Assembly (NCBI RefSeq): GCF_000337575.1
Contig: NZ_AOIM01000009.1
Location: 55,114-119,113 of the forward strand
DNA length: 64,000 bases
Direction of reading: 5' to 3'
Source of the DNA: Natrialba hulunbeirensis JCM 10989
Lineage (GTDB): Archaea > Halobacteriota > Halobacteria > Halobacteriales > Natrialbaceae
Numbering within the stretch: position 1 is the stretch's first letter; each line of letters starts with the position of its first letter. The notes below the pieces were generated by a model. It was not told the origin of the DNA. It did not search any database and saw nothing but the letters and a program-made list of their open reading frames with translations. The position numbers and the translations under genes were made by a program. Below, one piece after another: positions 43,316-52,198 of the stretch.

Positions 43316-45576
43316 AACTTACCGTCAAACCACTCAAACAGAAGGACGCAGGCCGCGGACTGGCCGCCATCGACCGCGTGTCGATGCGTGAACTGGACCT
43401 CGAAAACGGTGATTACATCCTGATCGAGGGAAGCGACGACAGCCAGGCCGTCGCCCGCGTCTGGCCTGGCTACCCCGAGGACGAGGGACGGGGAATCGTC
43501 CGTATCGACGGCCGTCTCCGTCAGGAGGCAGACGTAGGGATCGACGACCGGGTCTCGGTCGAACCCGCGGACGTCAATCCCGCGACCTCGGTCACCGTCG
43601 CGCTTCCGCAGAACCTCCGTATTCGAGGCGATATCGGGCCGCTCGTTCGCGACAAACTGTCCGGACAGGCCGTCACTGAGGGTCAGACGGTCCCCTTCTC
43701 GCTCTCGTTCGGACCGATGGCCAGCTCTGGCCAGTCGGTCCCACTGAAGATCGCGAGCACCTCGCCGTCGGGAACGGTCGTCATCACCGACTCGACCGAT
43801 ATCAACATCTCGGAGACGCCGGCCGAACAGGTCGGTGCCGGCGGCGATCCGAGCGCCGAAGGCGTCCCGAACGTCACCTACGAGGACATCGGTGGCCTGG
43901 ACGACGAACTCGATCAAGTCCGTGAGATGATCGAACTGCCGATGCGCCACCCAGAGCTGTTCCAGCAGCTCGGGATCGAGCCACCGAAGGGCGTCCTGCT
44001 GCACGGCCCGCCGGGCACCGGGAAGACGCTGATGGCGAAAGCGGTCGCCAACGAGATCGACGCCGACTTCCAGACGATCTCCGGTCCGGAGATCATGTCG
44101 AAGTACTACGGCGAGTCCGAAGAGCAACTCCGCGAGGTCTTCGAGGAGGCAGAGGAGAACGCACCCGCCATCGTCTTCATCGACGAACTCGACTCCATCG
44201 CCGCCAAACGCGAGGACGCCGGCGGCGACGTCGAACGGCGCGTCGTTGCCCAACTGCTCTCTCTGATGGACGGCCTCGAGGAACGTGGCCGCGTCACCGT
44301 CATCGCCGCGACGAACCGGGTCGACGACATCGACCCTGCACTCCGCCGCGGCGGCCGCTTCGACCGTGAGATCGAGATCGGCGTCCCAGACAAGGACGGC
44401 CGCAAGGAGATTCTGCAGGTCCACACCCGCGGAATGCCCCTCGAGGAGGGTATCGACCTCGACCGCTACGCCGAGAACACCCACGGCTTCGTTGGTGCCG
44501 ACCTCGAAAGCCTCGCCCGCGAGGGCGCGATGAACGCCCTGCGGCGCATCCGTCCCGACCTCGACTTGGAATCCGAGGAAATCGACGCGGAGGTCCTGGA
44601 GACGCTGCAGGTCACGGAGGGTGATCTCAAGGAAGCACTCAAGGGAATCCAACCCTCGGCGATGCGCGAGGTCTTCGTCGAAGTCCCGGACGTCATCTGG
44701 AACGACGTCGGTGGCCTCGGCGACACCAAAGAACGCCTGCGCGAGACGATCCAGTGGCCGCTCGACTACCCCGAAGTCTTCGAGCAGATGGACATGCAGG
44801 CCGCAAAGGGTGTGCTGATGTACGGCCCACCCGGCACCGGGAAGACGCTGCTCGCCAAAGCTGTCGCTAACGAAGCCCAGTCGAACTTCATCTCGATCAA
44901 GGGCCCCGAACTGCTGAACAAGTACGTCGGCGAGTCCGAGAAGGGCGTCCGCGAAATCTTCGAGAAGGCCCGGTCGAACGCCCCGACCGTGATCTTCTTC
45001 GATGAAATCGACTCCATCGCGGGCGAACGCGGCCAGCGCCAGGGTGACTCCGGCGTCGGCGAACGCGTCGTGAGCCAACTCCTGACCGAACTCGACGGCC
45101 TCGAGGAACTCGAGGACGTCGTCGTCATCGCGACGACCAACCGCCCGGACCTGATCGACTCGGCCCTGCTCCGTCCCGGCCGTCTCGATCGCCACGTCCA
45201 CGTCCCAGTGCCGGACGAAGAAGCCCGCGAGCGCATCTTCGAGGTCCACACCCGCGACAAGCCACTGGCTGATGCGATCGAACTCGAGTGGCTCGCCGAA
45301 GAGACGGAGGGCTACGTCGGTGCCGATATCGAAGCGGTCTGTCGCGAGGCGTCGATGGCAGCCAGCCGCGAGTTCATCAACTCGGTCGATCCGGACGATA
45401 TCGACGACACGATCGGCAACGTCCGCATCGGAAAGGAGCACTTCGAGCACGCACTCGAGGAAGTCCAGCCGAGTGTGACCCCGGAGACGCGCGAGCGCTA
45501 CGAGGAGATCGAACAGCAGTTCCGGCAGGCAGAGCCGGGACAGGAACAGGACCAGCTCGGTCGGACGTTCCAGTAA
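43312..45576 (+). CDS. Cdc48/VAT-type AAA+ ATPase
   Basis: A 754-residue double-ring unfoldase acting before the proteasome. The N-domain (about 1-190) has a double-psi barrel and a clam domain. Two AAA modules follow with Walker A GPPGTGKT near 233 and 506, Walker B FIDELD near 285 and FFDEID near 562, and arginine fingers in each ([24 protein letters not shown]). The acidic C-terminal tail ends QDQLGRTFQ. Start overlaps the Hsp20-like gene. One of several cdc48 copies is common in haloarchaea. Confidence 0.97.
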   Translation: MKLTVKPLKQKDAGRGLAAIDRVSMRELDLENGDYILIEGSDDSQAVARVWPGYPEDEGRGIVRIDGRLRQEADVGIDDRVSVEPADVNPATSVTVALPQNLRIRGDIGPLVRDKLSGQAVTEGQTVPFSLSFGPMASSGQSVPLKIASTSPSGTVVITDSTDINISETPAEQVGAGGDPSAEGVPNVTYEDIGGLDDELDQVREMIELPMRHPELFQQLGIEPPKGVLLHGPPGTGKTLMAKAVANEIDADFQTISGPEIMSKYYGESEEQLREVFEEAEENAPAIVFIDELDSIAAKREDAGGDVERRVVAQLLSLMDGLEERGRVTVIAATNRVDDIDPALRRGGRFDREIEIGVPDKDGRKEILQVHTRGMPLEEGIDLDRYAENTHGFVGADLESLAREGAMNALRRIRPDLDLESEEIDAEVLETLQVTEGDLKEALKGIQPSAMREVFVEVPDVIWNDVGGLGDTKERLRETIQWPLDYPEVFEQMDMQAAKGVLMYGPPGTGKTLLAKAVANEAQSNFISIKGPELLNKYVGESEKGVREIFEKARSNAPTVIFFDEIDSIAGERGQRQGDSGVGERVVSQLLTELDGLEELEDVVVIATTNRPDLIDSALLRPGRLDRHVHVPVPDEEARERIFEVHTRDKPLADAIELEWLAEETEGYVGADIEAVCREASMAASREFINSVDPDDIDDTIGNVRIGKEHFEHALEEVQPSVTPETRERYEEIEQQFRQAEPGQEQDQLGRTFQ

Positions 45577-45732
45577 GCGCGTTCTCTGCGGATTGATTCT
45601 TTTGCGTCCCGTTTTCCGGTTTCGATATGGCCGTTTCGACGGCTGTTGGGACGCTCTGGGTAGGAATACGCCACAAAACGGTGTCGATCCGTGGGGACAG
45701 CACAACCCACGTCAGAATCGACGTGTGACTGG

Positions 45733-46080
45733 CTACTCGAGTTCCGACGCCGTCTCCTCGAGTACCGACTCGGCGACTGGCTCGAACGGGACTGACGTGT
45801 CGACCAGTTCCCGACCCCGATCGTAGGTGATGAGTCCGGAATCTGCCAGTTTCGGGACGTGGTTGTGATAGAGCGCGATGTACGTCTGTTCGACGGCACG
45901 GTCTGGAATTTCTGCGACGGGGTCGTCGTACGTTCGGCTGGCGACAGCGTCGGCGAGTTCGGCGAGTTCGATCGGCGTCTCGTGCTCGTCGAGACACCGG
46001 AGCACGTGTCGACACCGCTGGTCTGCGAGTGCTCCGAAGACCTGATCGGCGTTCACGTGATCCGTTCGTTGCTCGCCCAT
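45733..46080 (-). CDS. Winged-helix protein, DUF7344 family
   Basis: A 115-residue transcription regulator candidate. DUF7344 hallmarks: DQVFGALADQRCRHVLRCLD, then YIALYHNHVPKLADSGLITY as recognition helix and wing. TATA-like sequences (TATATA) 45-50 bases upstream on the minus strand. ATG at 46080 is chosen by family alignment over one at 46107. Neighbour of a second HTH gene on the same strand; the pair is not overlapping. Confidence 0.88.
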   Translation of the reverse strand: MGEQRTDHVNADQVFGALADQRCRHVLRCLDEHETPIELAELADAVASRTYDDPVAEIPDRAVEQTYIALYHNHVPKLADSGLITYDRGRELVDTSVPFEPVAESVLEETASELE

Positions 46081-46149
46081 GACGGACAATAGTACTCGAC
46101 CTATCAAAAAGAGTCACCTGGCTGTATATATCGGCCACTTATATACCTA

Positions 46150-46833
46150 TCACCTATTGGGGTCAACATCGTCGCCCTCACCGACTTGGCCAACTGTCAG
46201 GACGTGACCGATGAGGCTCTTGTGGGCGTGATGGAGTCGCTCCGAGAGCGTCTGCTGGGTGATCCCCATCGACGCTGCGAGTTCCGTCATTGTCGTCTGC
46301 TGTGGCACGTCGAACAGCCCCTCCTCGTAGGCCGTCACCAGCGTCTCCCGCTGAACCGGTGTGAGTCCGTACTGTGAACTCGCCATCGGCTGGGACTGTT
46401 CGTAGAGTCGGTCGAGTTCGAACTCGACATCGCGCTTGAGACAGAATTCGTGGAATTCAGCGACGGTTTCCTCATCGTCGAAGCGCATCTTCAGGCTCCA
46501 GTGCTCGTTGGTTCCCGTCGCCTCGAGAATCGTCGCACCGATTTCGACGTACGCGTAGATGATCGCCTCGATGTTGTCCGTCCATTCGGCCCTGTAGAGG
46601 ACGGTGTCGTCGATCTCACTCACCCGCGTCGCGTTTGTTATCGACGGATCCGCCGTGAACGCTTCCTCGAACGTCTCCTGATCGTCGCCTGTCACCCAGA
46701 AGTACGGCATCAACCGCTCTTGGGTCGTTGCGACGAGACGTTCGATCTCGACTACCATCTCCGGCGCGGCCGACAACGTCTCGTGTAACGCAAAGTCCGC
46801 AGAGTTGATTGTGAACTCTCCCATCACGCTCAT
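46150..46833 (-). CDS. Bacterio-opsin-activator-like HTH regulator (HTH_10)
   Basis: A 227-residue regulator with an N-terminal sensory-like domain of the BAT type (about 1-150; ALHETLSAAPEMVVEIERLV) and a C-terminal HTH_10 (LTPVQRETLVTAYEEGLFDV, then MTELAASMGITQQTLSERLH). This is the Bat family, which in Halobacterium senses oxygen/light for purple membrane genes; the signal here is unknown. ATG at 46833 or 46824 both fit. Same strand as the DUF7344 gene downstream. Confidence 0.9.
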   Translation of the reverse strand: MSVMGEFTINSADFALHETLSAAPEMVVEIERLVATTQERLMPYFWVTGDDQETFEEAFTADPSITNATRVSEIDDTVLYRAEWTDNIEAIIYAYVEIGATILEATGTNEHWSLKMRFDDEETVAEFHEFCLKRDVEFELDRLYEQSQPMASSQYGLTPVQRETLVTAYEEGLFDVPQQTTMTELAASMGITQQTLSERLHHAHKSLIGHVLTVGQVGEGDDVDPNR

Positions 46834-46912
46834 GCCTGGGATCTGGGTTCTCAGCGTCGATAAGGTTGTGGCTGGATCTTCACCACCGGCTACCGGTCCG
46901 ACAGCCGACCTG

Positions 46913-47383
46913 TCAGGCTGACTCCTCGCCCTCGAGTGACTCGAGTACACGCTCGGCGTGACCGTCCGGGCTGACGTTCTCGTAGACGGCCTCGATGGTT
47001 CCGCGGGGACCGATGACGTACGTGTTGCGGAAGACGCCGTCGAAGGTGTTGCCGAACATCTGTTTTTCACCGTAAGAGTCGTACTGCGTCGCGACCGCGC
47101 CGTCTTCGTCCGAGAGCAGGTCGAAGTCGAGGTCGTATTCAGCCGCGAAGGAGTCGAGGTCCGACACCGGGTCGTCGCTGATCCCGACGACTGCTGTGTT
47201 AGCGTCCGCGAACGCCGCCAGCGCGTCGTCGAACTGGCAGGCCTCGGTGGTACAGCCCTCTGTGTTCGCCCGCGGGTAAAAGTAGACCACGAGCCGCTGG
47301 CCGTCGAAATCGGACAGCTTGACGGCTTCGCCGTGTTGATTCGACAGTTCGAACGCGGGGGCATCCTCGCCAACGTCGAGCAT
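46913..47383 (-). CDS. bcp: Thioredoxin-dependent peroxiredoxin, Bcp type
   Basis: A 156-residue peroxiredoxin Q/Bcp. Peroxidatic Cys44 and resolving Cys49 are in TEGCTTEACQF, the atypical 2-Cys arrangement. The fold starts VGEDAPAFELSNQHGE and ends with VYENVSPDGHAERVLESL. It removes peroxides in the cytoplasm, recycled by thioredoxin. ATG at 47383 gives the family start. Same strand as the GINS gene upstream, 145 bases away. Confidence 0.92.
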   Translation of the reverse strand: MLDVGEDAPAFELSNQHGEAVKLSDFDGQRLVVYFYPRANTEGCTTEACQFDDALAAFADANTAVVGISDDPVSDLDSFAAEYDLDFDLLSDEDGAVATQYDSYGEKQMFGNTFDGVFRNTYVIGPRGTIEAVYENVSPDGHAERVLESLEGEESA

Positions 47384-47528
47384 ACGTGTGGATTTGTGAC
47401 TGCGGTCGTCAGTGTTGTGATCCCGGAATCGTGGTGGCGTGAGTGCTCCTAGCGGATACTGCTCACAGCAGACGCTTCTCACAAAACAGATTTCTGGACG
47501 TGCGAACAGGGCTGGACAGAACAGACTC

Positions 47529-48584
47529 CTACTCGAGTTGCTCCGCCGCCTCGCGCTCGACGAGCGGTGTCGCGTTTGCCTCGGGCAGCGTTACGACGTC
47601 GTCGCTGGCGAGGGGGTATTCGCGGTCGTCGACGCCGAGGATATTGCCGACGTCCTCGGTGATTTTGACGGTGACGCGGTCGACGGCGGTTGTCTCTGTC
47701 TCTGCGTCTGCGTCTGCGTTTGCGTTTGAGTCCCCACCGGGATCGAGTCCGGCCTCATCTGTCCCGTCTGCCGACGCTGTGGCAACTGGTTCCGAGTCGG
47801 CTGGCGGCTCGGCCTCGGGTGTGTCTGCGGGCGCACCGTCGGTTGGCGAGTCGCCACTACCCAGCGAATCTGCACCGCCCATCACGTCTGCAGGAGAGAC
47901 GCTGTCTGTCTCTGTCGCGCCATCTTCCACCCCATCCGACTCAGCCGCCTCAACCGATTCGACCGCCTCAGCCGGCGATTCTGCCGGTGGTGTCGGCGGA
48001 TCGGGTTCGGCCACAGCCCCAGGTTCGGGTGACGGCGGCTCCGGCACAGGATCGGTTTCGTGCGGTGGTGTTTCGTCTCCGGCCTGTCTCCTGGAATCGG
48101 AACGTGGATTCTGGTCGGCGGCGGACGCTGTCAGCGAGTCGGAGGTGGGATCGTCCGACGAGGTGTCGATCCTCGATCGCTCGTCCGCACCGTCCTCGAC
48201 ACCTTCGAGCACATCGAGCACGCGGCTCTTGTTCGACCCGATACGCTCGACGAGGTCGTCGAACAGGTCCGCCTCCTCGGCGGTCAACCCCTCGTCGTTG
48301 GCCGCCATCCCTGCGGCGGCGAGACTCGCCTGCTTGACGAGTTTGCCCATTCGACGCTCGTAAATCGCCTCGACGACATCCTTGGCGGTCTCGATTTCGT
48401 CCGTCAGTCGACCCACTTCGGGCGAGGAGAAGGGGTCCTCAGCACGGTCGGCCGCGCGTTCTCGCTCGTCCTCGAGTTCGGCGATGTACTCGCCGACCTC
48501 CTGGTAGAACGAGGGGCGAAGATTCTGGAGGCTGTCCTTCTTTCGCTCCTTGCTCTGGACCGAGCGGAGTTCGTTCAGATTCAT
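47529..48584 (-). CDS. GINS complex subunit (archaeal Gins51-like)
   Basis: A 351-residue replication factor that activates the MCM helicase together with Cdc45/RecJ-like proteins. Residues 1-130 form the helical A-domain (NLNELRSVQSKERKKDSLQN, then LRPSFYQEVGEYIAELEDE). A 170-residue acidic Ala/Pro/Ser/Asp linker follows, and residues about 300-345 are the small B-domain (RVTVKITEDVGNILGVDDRE). Most archaeal Gins51 proteins have a much shorter linker. Its start overlaps priS by 4 bases. Confidence 0.9.
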   Translation of the reverse strand: MNLNELRSVQSKERKKDSLQNLRPSFYQEVGEYIAELEDERERAADRAEDPFSSPEVGRLTDEIETAKDVVEAIYERRMGKLVKQASLAAAGMAANDEGLTAEEADLFDDLVERIGSNKSRVLDVLEGVEDGADERSRIDTSSDDPTSDSLTASAADQNPRSDSRRQAGDETPPHETDPVPEPPSPEPGAVAEPDPPTPPAESPAEAVESVEAAESDGVEDGATETDSVSPADVMGGADSLGSGDSPTDGAPADTPEAEPPADSEPVATASADGTDEAGLDPGGDSNANADADAETETTAVDRVTVKITEDVGNILGVDDREYPLASDDVVTLPEANATPLVEREAAEQLE

Positions 48585-49756
48585 TCTTTCTCCTTCTCAG
48601 CGCGCCCGCGTGCCATCAGAAAGACGGCAACGTACTCTGGTAATGACTGGTCACCCTCCGAGACCGTAAAGCTATCTCCTCCGAGTTCGACCTCGCCGCC
48701 GTCGGTCACGTCGACCGCGATCTCCTGACCCTCGAACGTCTCGGGGACGGCATCGATCAGTGGATCGAACTCCTCGAGTTCGTCGCGTGCGAGGCGGACC
48801 GTTTTCAGTCCGCTGCCGCCGTGGAGAGTCCCCGGCAGGCGGATCAGTCGGTTCGTGTCCGTCGTCACCGGTTCGTCGATTGGGGCGTTGTCCTCCTCGA
48901 CGGCCGTCGACGCGAACCGCTCTGCGAGCTGGGCGACCGCGGTGTGGACCGTGACATTCCCCATCTCGAGCTGTTCGCGATTGTTTCGCGCGGCGTTCAG
49001 CGTCGCCTTCGCTTTCCCTTCGCCGATCCCGTCGAACTCCTGGAGGGACTCGAGTGCGGCCTCGTCCTCGAGTGCCAGCAGGTCGTCGACGAAGGCCATG
49101 AAGTGTTCGTGGGTTCGCTTCCCCCAGCCGCCTTCGATGCGGAGGGTTCGGCGCTCAGTTGGCGTTTTTCGGCCGAGTCCGGCGACGGTTTCGGTTTCGA
49201 TCAGGTTGTCGAAGTCGAGACCGATGCCGCGGACGTAGTCGACGATTTCGCGGCGGTGTTCTCTGTCGAGGTGGCGAACGTTCTCGTCGCGGACGTGAAC
49301 GTGGTAGCCCCGTCCGCCCGAGAAGACGATTTCGAGCTCCTCGAAGCCGAAGTCGTTCTCGAGGAAGTTGAGGAGTCGGAACAGGGCGTCCTTACACTTG
49401 GCGAGCATCTCGGCGTAGGAGTCCTCGCCGAGCGTGACGCGTGGCAGGTGGTCCGCGTCGAGGTCGAAGACGAGGTCGGCAGACTGCCAGTCTTTGGCCT
49501 TCATCGAACTCGCGCTCGGATCCCGAAAGCGGCCCGCCGAGAAGTAGACGTGTCGCGGGCGCTTGCGGACGAGAAACTCCGAGAGGTCGCCAAGCTCGAG
49601 CAGTGACCGGTGGCGGACCATCGTCGTGCCGGGCCCCTCCGTCCAGGGGATGAATCCCCACTCGCGCTCGTTCGCGGCGGGCGGCGGTGTTAGCTCCGTC
49701 CGTCGGTAGTAATCCCGAAATCTCCCCCGAAGATAGGCCCTCGTTCGCTCCTCCAT
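48581..49756 (-). CDS. priS: DNA primase small (catalytic) subunit PriS
   Basis: A 391-residue catalytic subunit of the eukaryotic-type primase. The metal aspartates sit in VFDLDAD (D98, D100, with D102), and FSGGRGYHVHVRDE near 140-153 is the conserved nucleotide-binding stretch. N-terminal YLRGRFRDYYRR also fits. The large subunit PriL is not in this window. It is cotranscribed with the GINS gene, as in many archaea. Confidence 0.95.
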   Translation of the reverse strand: MEERTRAYLRGRFRDYYRRTELTPPPAANEREWGFIPWTEGPGTTMVRHRSLLELGDLSEFLVRKRPRHVYFSAGRFRDPSASSMKAKDWQSADLVFDLDADHLPRVTLGEDSYAEMLAKCKDALFRLLNFLENDFGFEELEIVFSGGRGYHVHVRDENVRHLDREHRREIVDYVRGIGLDFDNLIETETVAGLGRKTPTERRTLRIEGGWGKRTHEHFMAFVDDLLALEDEAALESLQEFDGIGEGKAKATLNAARNNREQLEMGNVTVHTAVAQLAERFASTAVEEDNAPIDEPVTTDTNRLIRLPGTLHGGSGLKTVRLARDELEEFDPLIDAVPETFEGQEIAVDVTDGGEVELGGDSFTVSEGDQSLPEYVAVFLMARGRAEKEKE

Positions 49757-49849
49757 GCGCTTGCGCTACTCGTCGTGGCGCGGGTATAATTGTATTGTCT
49801 TGGACTGTCCGGCTGGGCGACCGGCGCTGTGCTGGTGAGGGCTGGGAGA

Positions 49850-50326
49850 CTAGCGGCCCATGAGGTCCGAGAGCCGATCCGTGATCCCGTCGCCGGAGCC
49901 GAGTTTCAGGTAGTAGGCGTCGCCGCCGTCCTCGTAGTAGTTGTCGATCCGGCGCTTGATCTCGAAACCCAGGTGTTCGTAGAACTGGAGTGCGTTTTCG
50001 TTGCTCGTGCGCGCGTGACAGGTTATCGTCTGGTGGTCGTCTGCGACGCGAGCGACGAGCCGTTTGCCGATCCCTTCTCCGCGAAACTCGGGCGAGACTG
50101 CGAGAAAGAGAATGTAGCCGTCGCGTCGAACCGCAGCGAAGCCGATCAGGTCGCCGTCCAGGGCATAACAGTGGACCGTCGACCGGCGATAGGCGTCGGT
50201 GAAAAAGTCGCGTCGTTGCTTGAGGACGCCCTCCTCCCGATTGATCTCCTCTTTGAGCTGCCAGGCCTGCTCGACGAACTCGTCGTTTCCTGGCGTAACG
50301 ACGCGCCTGTCGATATTGACGCTCAC
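49850..50326 (-). CDS. GNAT acetyltransferase, RimI-like
   Basis: A 158-residue GNAT. Start at GTG 50326 (SVNIDRRVVTPGNDEFV). Acetyl-CoA loop FRGEGIGKRLVARVADDHQ near 90-108, then NENALQFYEHLGFEIKRRI. Probably modifies a protein or small molecule N-terminus or amine; the target is not evident. Divergent from archease. Confidence 0.87.
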   Translation of the reverse strand: MSVNIDRRVVTPGNDEFVEQAWQLKEEINREEGVLKQRRDFFTDAYRRSTVHCYALDGDLIGFAAVRRDGYILFLAVSPEFRGEGIGKRLVARVADDHQTITCHARTSNENALQFYEHLGFEIKRRIDNYYEDGGDAYYLKLGSGDGITDRLSDLMGR

Positions 50327-50485
50327 TACCACTGCCTTACATCGTCGCCAATATAATTCCACCGGCAACGGGGCTGCCGATGGCGATATACATAGTCTGC
50401 TGACAATCGCCACCGGTCACGCACGCATCGAGTGAAAGCGACGGGCATACGACGCCGGTCGTGGTACGGTAGCCAAGAGACGACT

Positions 50486-50929
50486 ATGGGATTCGCACTT
50501 CGGGACCACACCGCCGACATCGCGGTCGAGGCGACGGGCGACTCGATCACGGATGTGTTCGCCTCGGTCGCAGACGGCCTCGCAGCGGCCTCCTGTGACG
50601 ATATTCCGGCAGCGACCGGTGAGCGTTTCTCGCTGTCGGTCACCGCCGAAAACCGTGAGGCACTGCTGTTCGACTACCTCGACGAACTGATCTATCTTCG
50701 GGATGTGCGCGCTGAACTGCCGGTCGACCACCACGTCGAGCATATCGACCGGTCCGACGCCGACGGGTCAACAGACACCTCCACAGCGGAGTGGTCGCTC
50801 ACCGCCACCGCCCGCGGCGTCCCGCTCACCGAAATCGACGCCCGCGAGGTGAAGGCAGTCACCTACTCAGAGATGCAACTCGAGTTCATCGACGAACACT
50901 GGAACGCCTACGTCGTCTTCGACGTCTAA
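50486..50929 (+). CDS. Archease, activator of RtcB RNA ligase
   Basis: A 147-residue archease. The N-terminal motif FALRDHTADIAVEATG (D7, H8, D11) and C-terminal VKAVTYSEMQLE are both family signatures with metal-binding residues. Archease speeds guanylylation and turnover of RtcB. A 30-residue polar insert lies near 85-115. ATG at 50486 was chosen over one at 50432. It stands 1.3 kb upstream of rtcB with a membrane protein gene in between, all on the same strand. Confidence 0.94.
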   Translation: MGFALRDHTADIAVEATGDSITDVFASVADGLAAASCDDIPAATGERFSLSVTAENREALLFDYLDELIYLRDVRAELPVDHHVEHIDRSDADGSTDTSTAEWSLTATARGVPLTEIDAREVKAVTYSEMQLEFIDEHWNAYVVFDV

Positions 50930-51003
50930 CACGACAGTCCCCGCCAGTCAACTGCTGTGTCGGAGCCGTGTTTATTTCATCGTGGGCATTGTGCGTACTG
51001 CCA

Positions 51004-52113
51004 ATGGTGTTTCGCCATCGCCGCCGATGGATGCGCCTCACTGGTGCGTTCGCCCTCATCATCGTGGCTACTAGTCGTGTCGGCGCACACGAGGAGTACG
51101 TCGTCGACGACGAGGAAGACGTCGCTCTCGGAGAGTTCTTCTCGGAGGCGCTGTCCGATCCGTTCGTCGTCGGACCGCTCGTCGCCGGCGCGCTCGTTGT
51201 CGCACTCCTCGTCGGCGGCTACCTCCTCGTCCGCCCGTTCCAGCGGGATCTCGCAGCCTTTCGGTTCGCGATGAGAGAGTACGTCGAGTACGTTCCCTGG
51301 CTCTTGCGCATCTCGCTCGGTATCCCGCTGATCGGCGCCGGCTTCAGCGGCTACTTTATCTCACCCGCCCTCGAGATCGACCTCCGACTCTTCCAGCTCG
51401 CGCTCGGCTTTCTCCTCCTCTTCGGCCTCGCAACTCGCGTCGTCGCACTCGTCGGCCTCGCGACCTACCTCGTCGGCGTGGTGATCTGGCCGACGCTTCT
51501 GTTGCAACTCGAGTTCGTCGGCGGACTGGCGGCCATCGCGTTACTGGGAAGCGGGCGGCCGAGTGCGGATCACGTCCTCCAGCGGGTTGCCGGCTCGCCG
51601 GGGACGGTCTACAGACGATTCGATCCGGTGCACGAACGTGCACGAGAGTTCCAGGCGCGGATCGATCCCTACGAGCGCTACCTGCCGACGGTCGTCCGGG
51701 TCGGGCTTGGAGCGACGTTCATCTATCTGGGTGTGACCCAGAAACTCCTTCAGCCGGGACTCGCGGTCGCAGTCGTCGATCGGTACGACCTCACGGCGGT
51801 TATTCCGGCGAGTCCGGAGTTGTGGGTGATGGGTGCCGGGCTGGCCGAAGCGGGGCTCGGTATCGCGATCGTTCTTGGGCTTTTTACGCGGGCGAGTGCT
51901 GCCGGAGCGCTTGCGATGTTCTCGCTGACACTGTTTGCGCTGCCGGACGATCCGGTGCTGGCCCACGTTGCCCTGTTCGGGATGGCGTCCGTGTTGCTCA
52001 TCACTGGTGGTGGGCCGTACGCGCTCGACGGTCGACTCGAGCGGCTCGGAGCCGACACTGAACTCGAGGCGGCGGATGCAACGCCGACGGAGGCAACGCA
52101 GTCTCGGGGCTGA
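51004..52113 (+). CDS. DoxX-family membrane protein, two-domain
   Basis: A 369-residue protein with an N-terminal signal/anchor (LTGAFALIIVATSRVGAH) and about ten helices in two DoxX-like halves (WLLRISLGIPLIGAGFSGYF, then TVVRVGLGATFIYLGVTQKL). It ends with an acidic tail. It lies between archease and rtcB, 74 bases after the first and 85 before the second, so one transcript is plausible. DoxX proteins relate to quinone-linked redox; a link to RNA ligation is not established. Confidence 0.85.
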   Translation: MVFRHRRRWMRLTGAFALIIVATSRVGAHEEYVVDDEEDVALGEFFSEALSDPFVVGPLVAGALVVALLVGGYLLVRPFQRDLAAFRFAMREYVEYVPWLLRISLGIPLIGAGFSGYFISPALEIDLRLFQLALGFLLLFGLATRVVALVGLATYLVGVVIWPTLLLQLEFVGGLAAIALLGSGRPSADHVLQRVAGSPGTVYRRFDPVHERAREFQARIDPYERYLPTVVRVGLGATFIYLGVTQKLLQPGLAVAVVDRYDLTAVIPASPELWVMGAGLAEAGLGIAIVLGLFTRASAAGALAMFSLTLFALPDDPVLAHVALFGMASVLLITGGGPYALDGRLERLGADTELEAADATPTEATQSRG

Positions 52114-52198
52114 CGGCTGTCGAGGTCGTCTGGACGGAGGGGGCGGGCAGTCGACCGGAGAGACGAACATCTTTCATCGTCGGGGCCGGATATCGATT

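Noticed and set aside
43057-45705. Long open frame (about 880 codons) antisense to cdc48
   Set aside because: It runs opposite a conserved gene and is the usual mirror frame of GC-rich coding DNA; product has no family and uneven composition.
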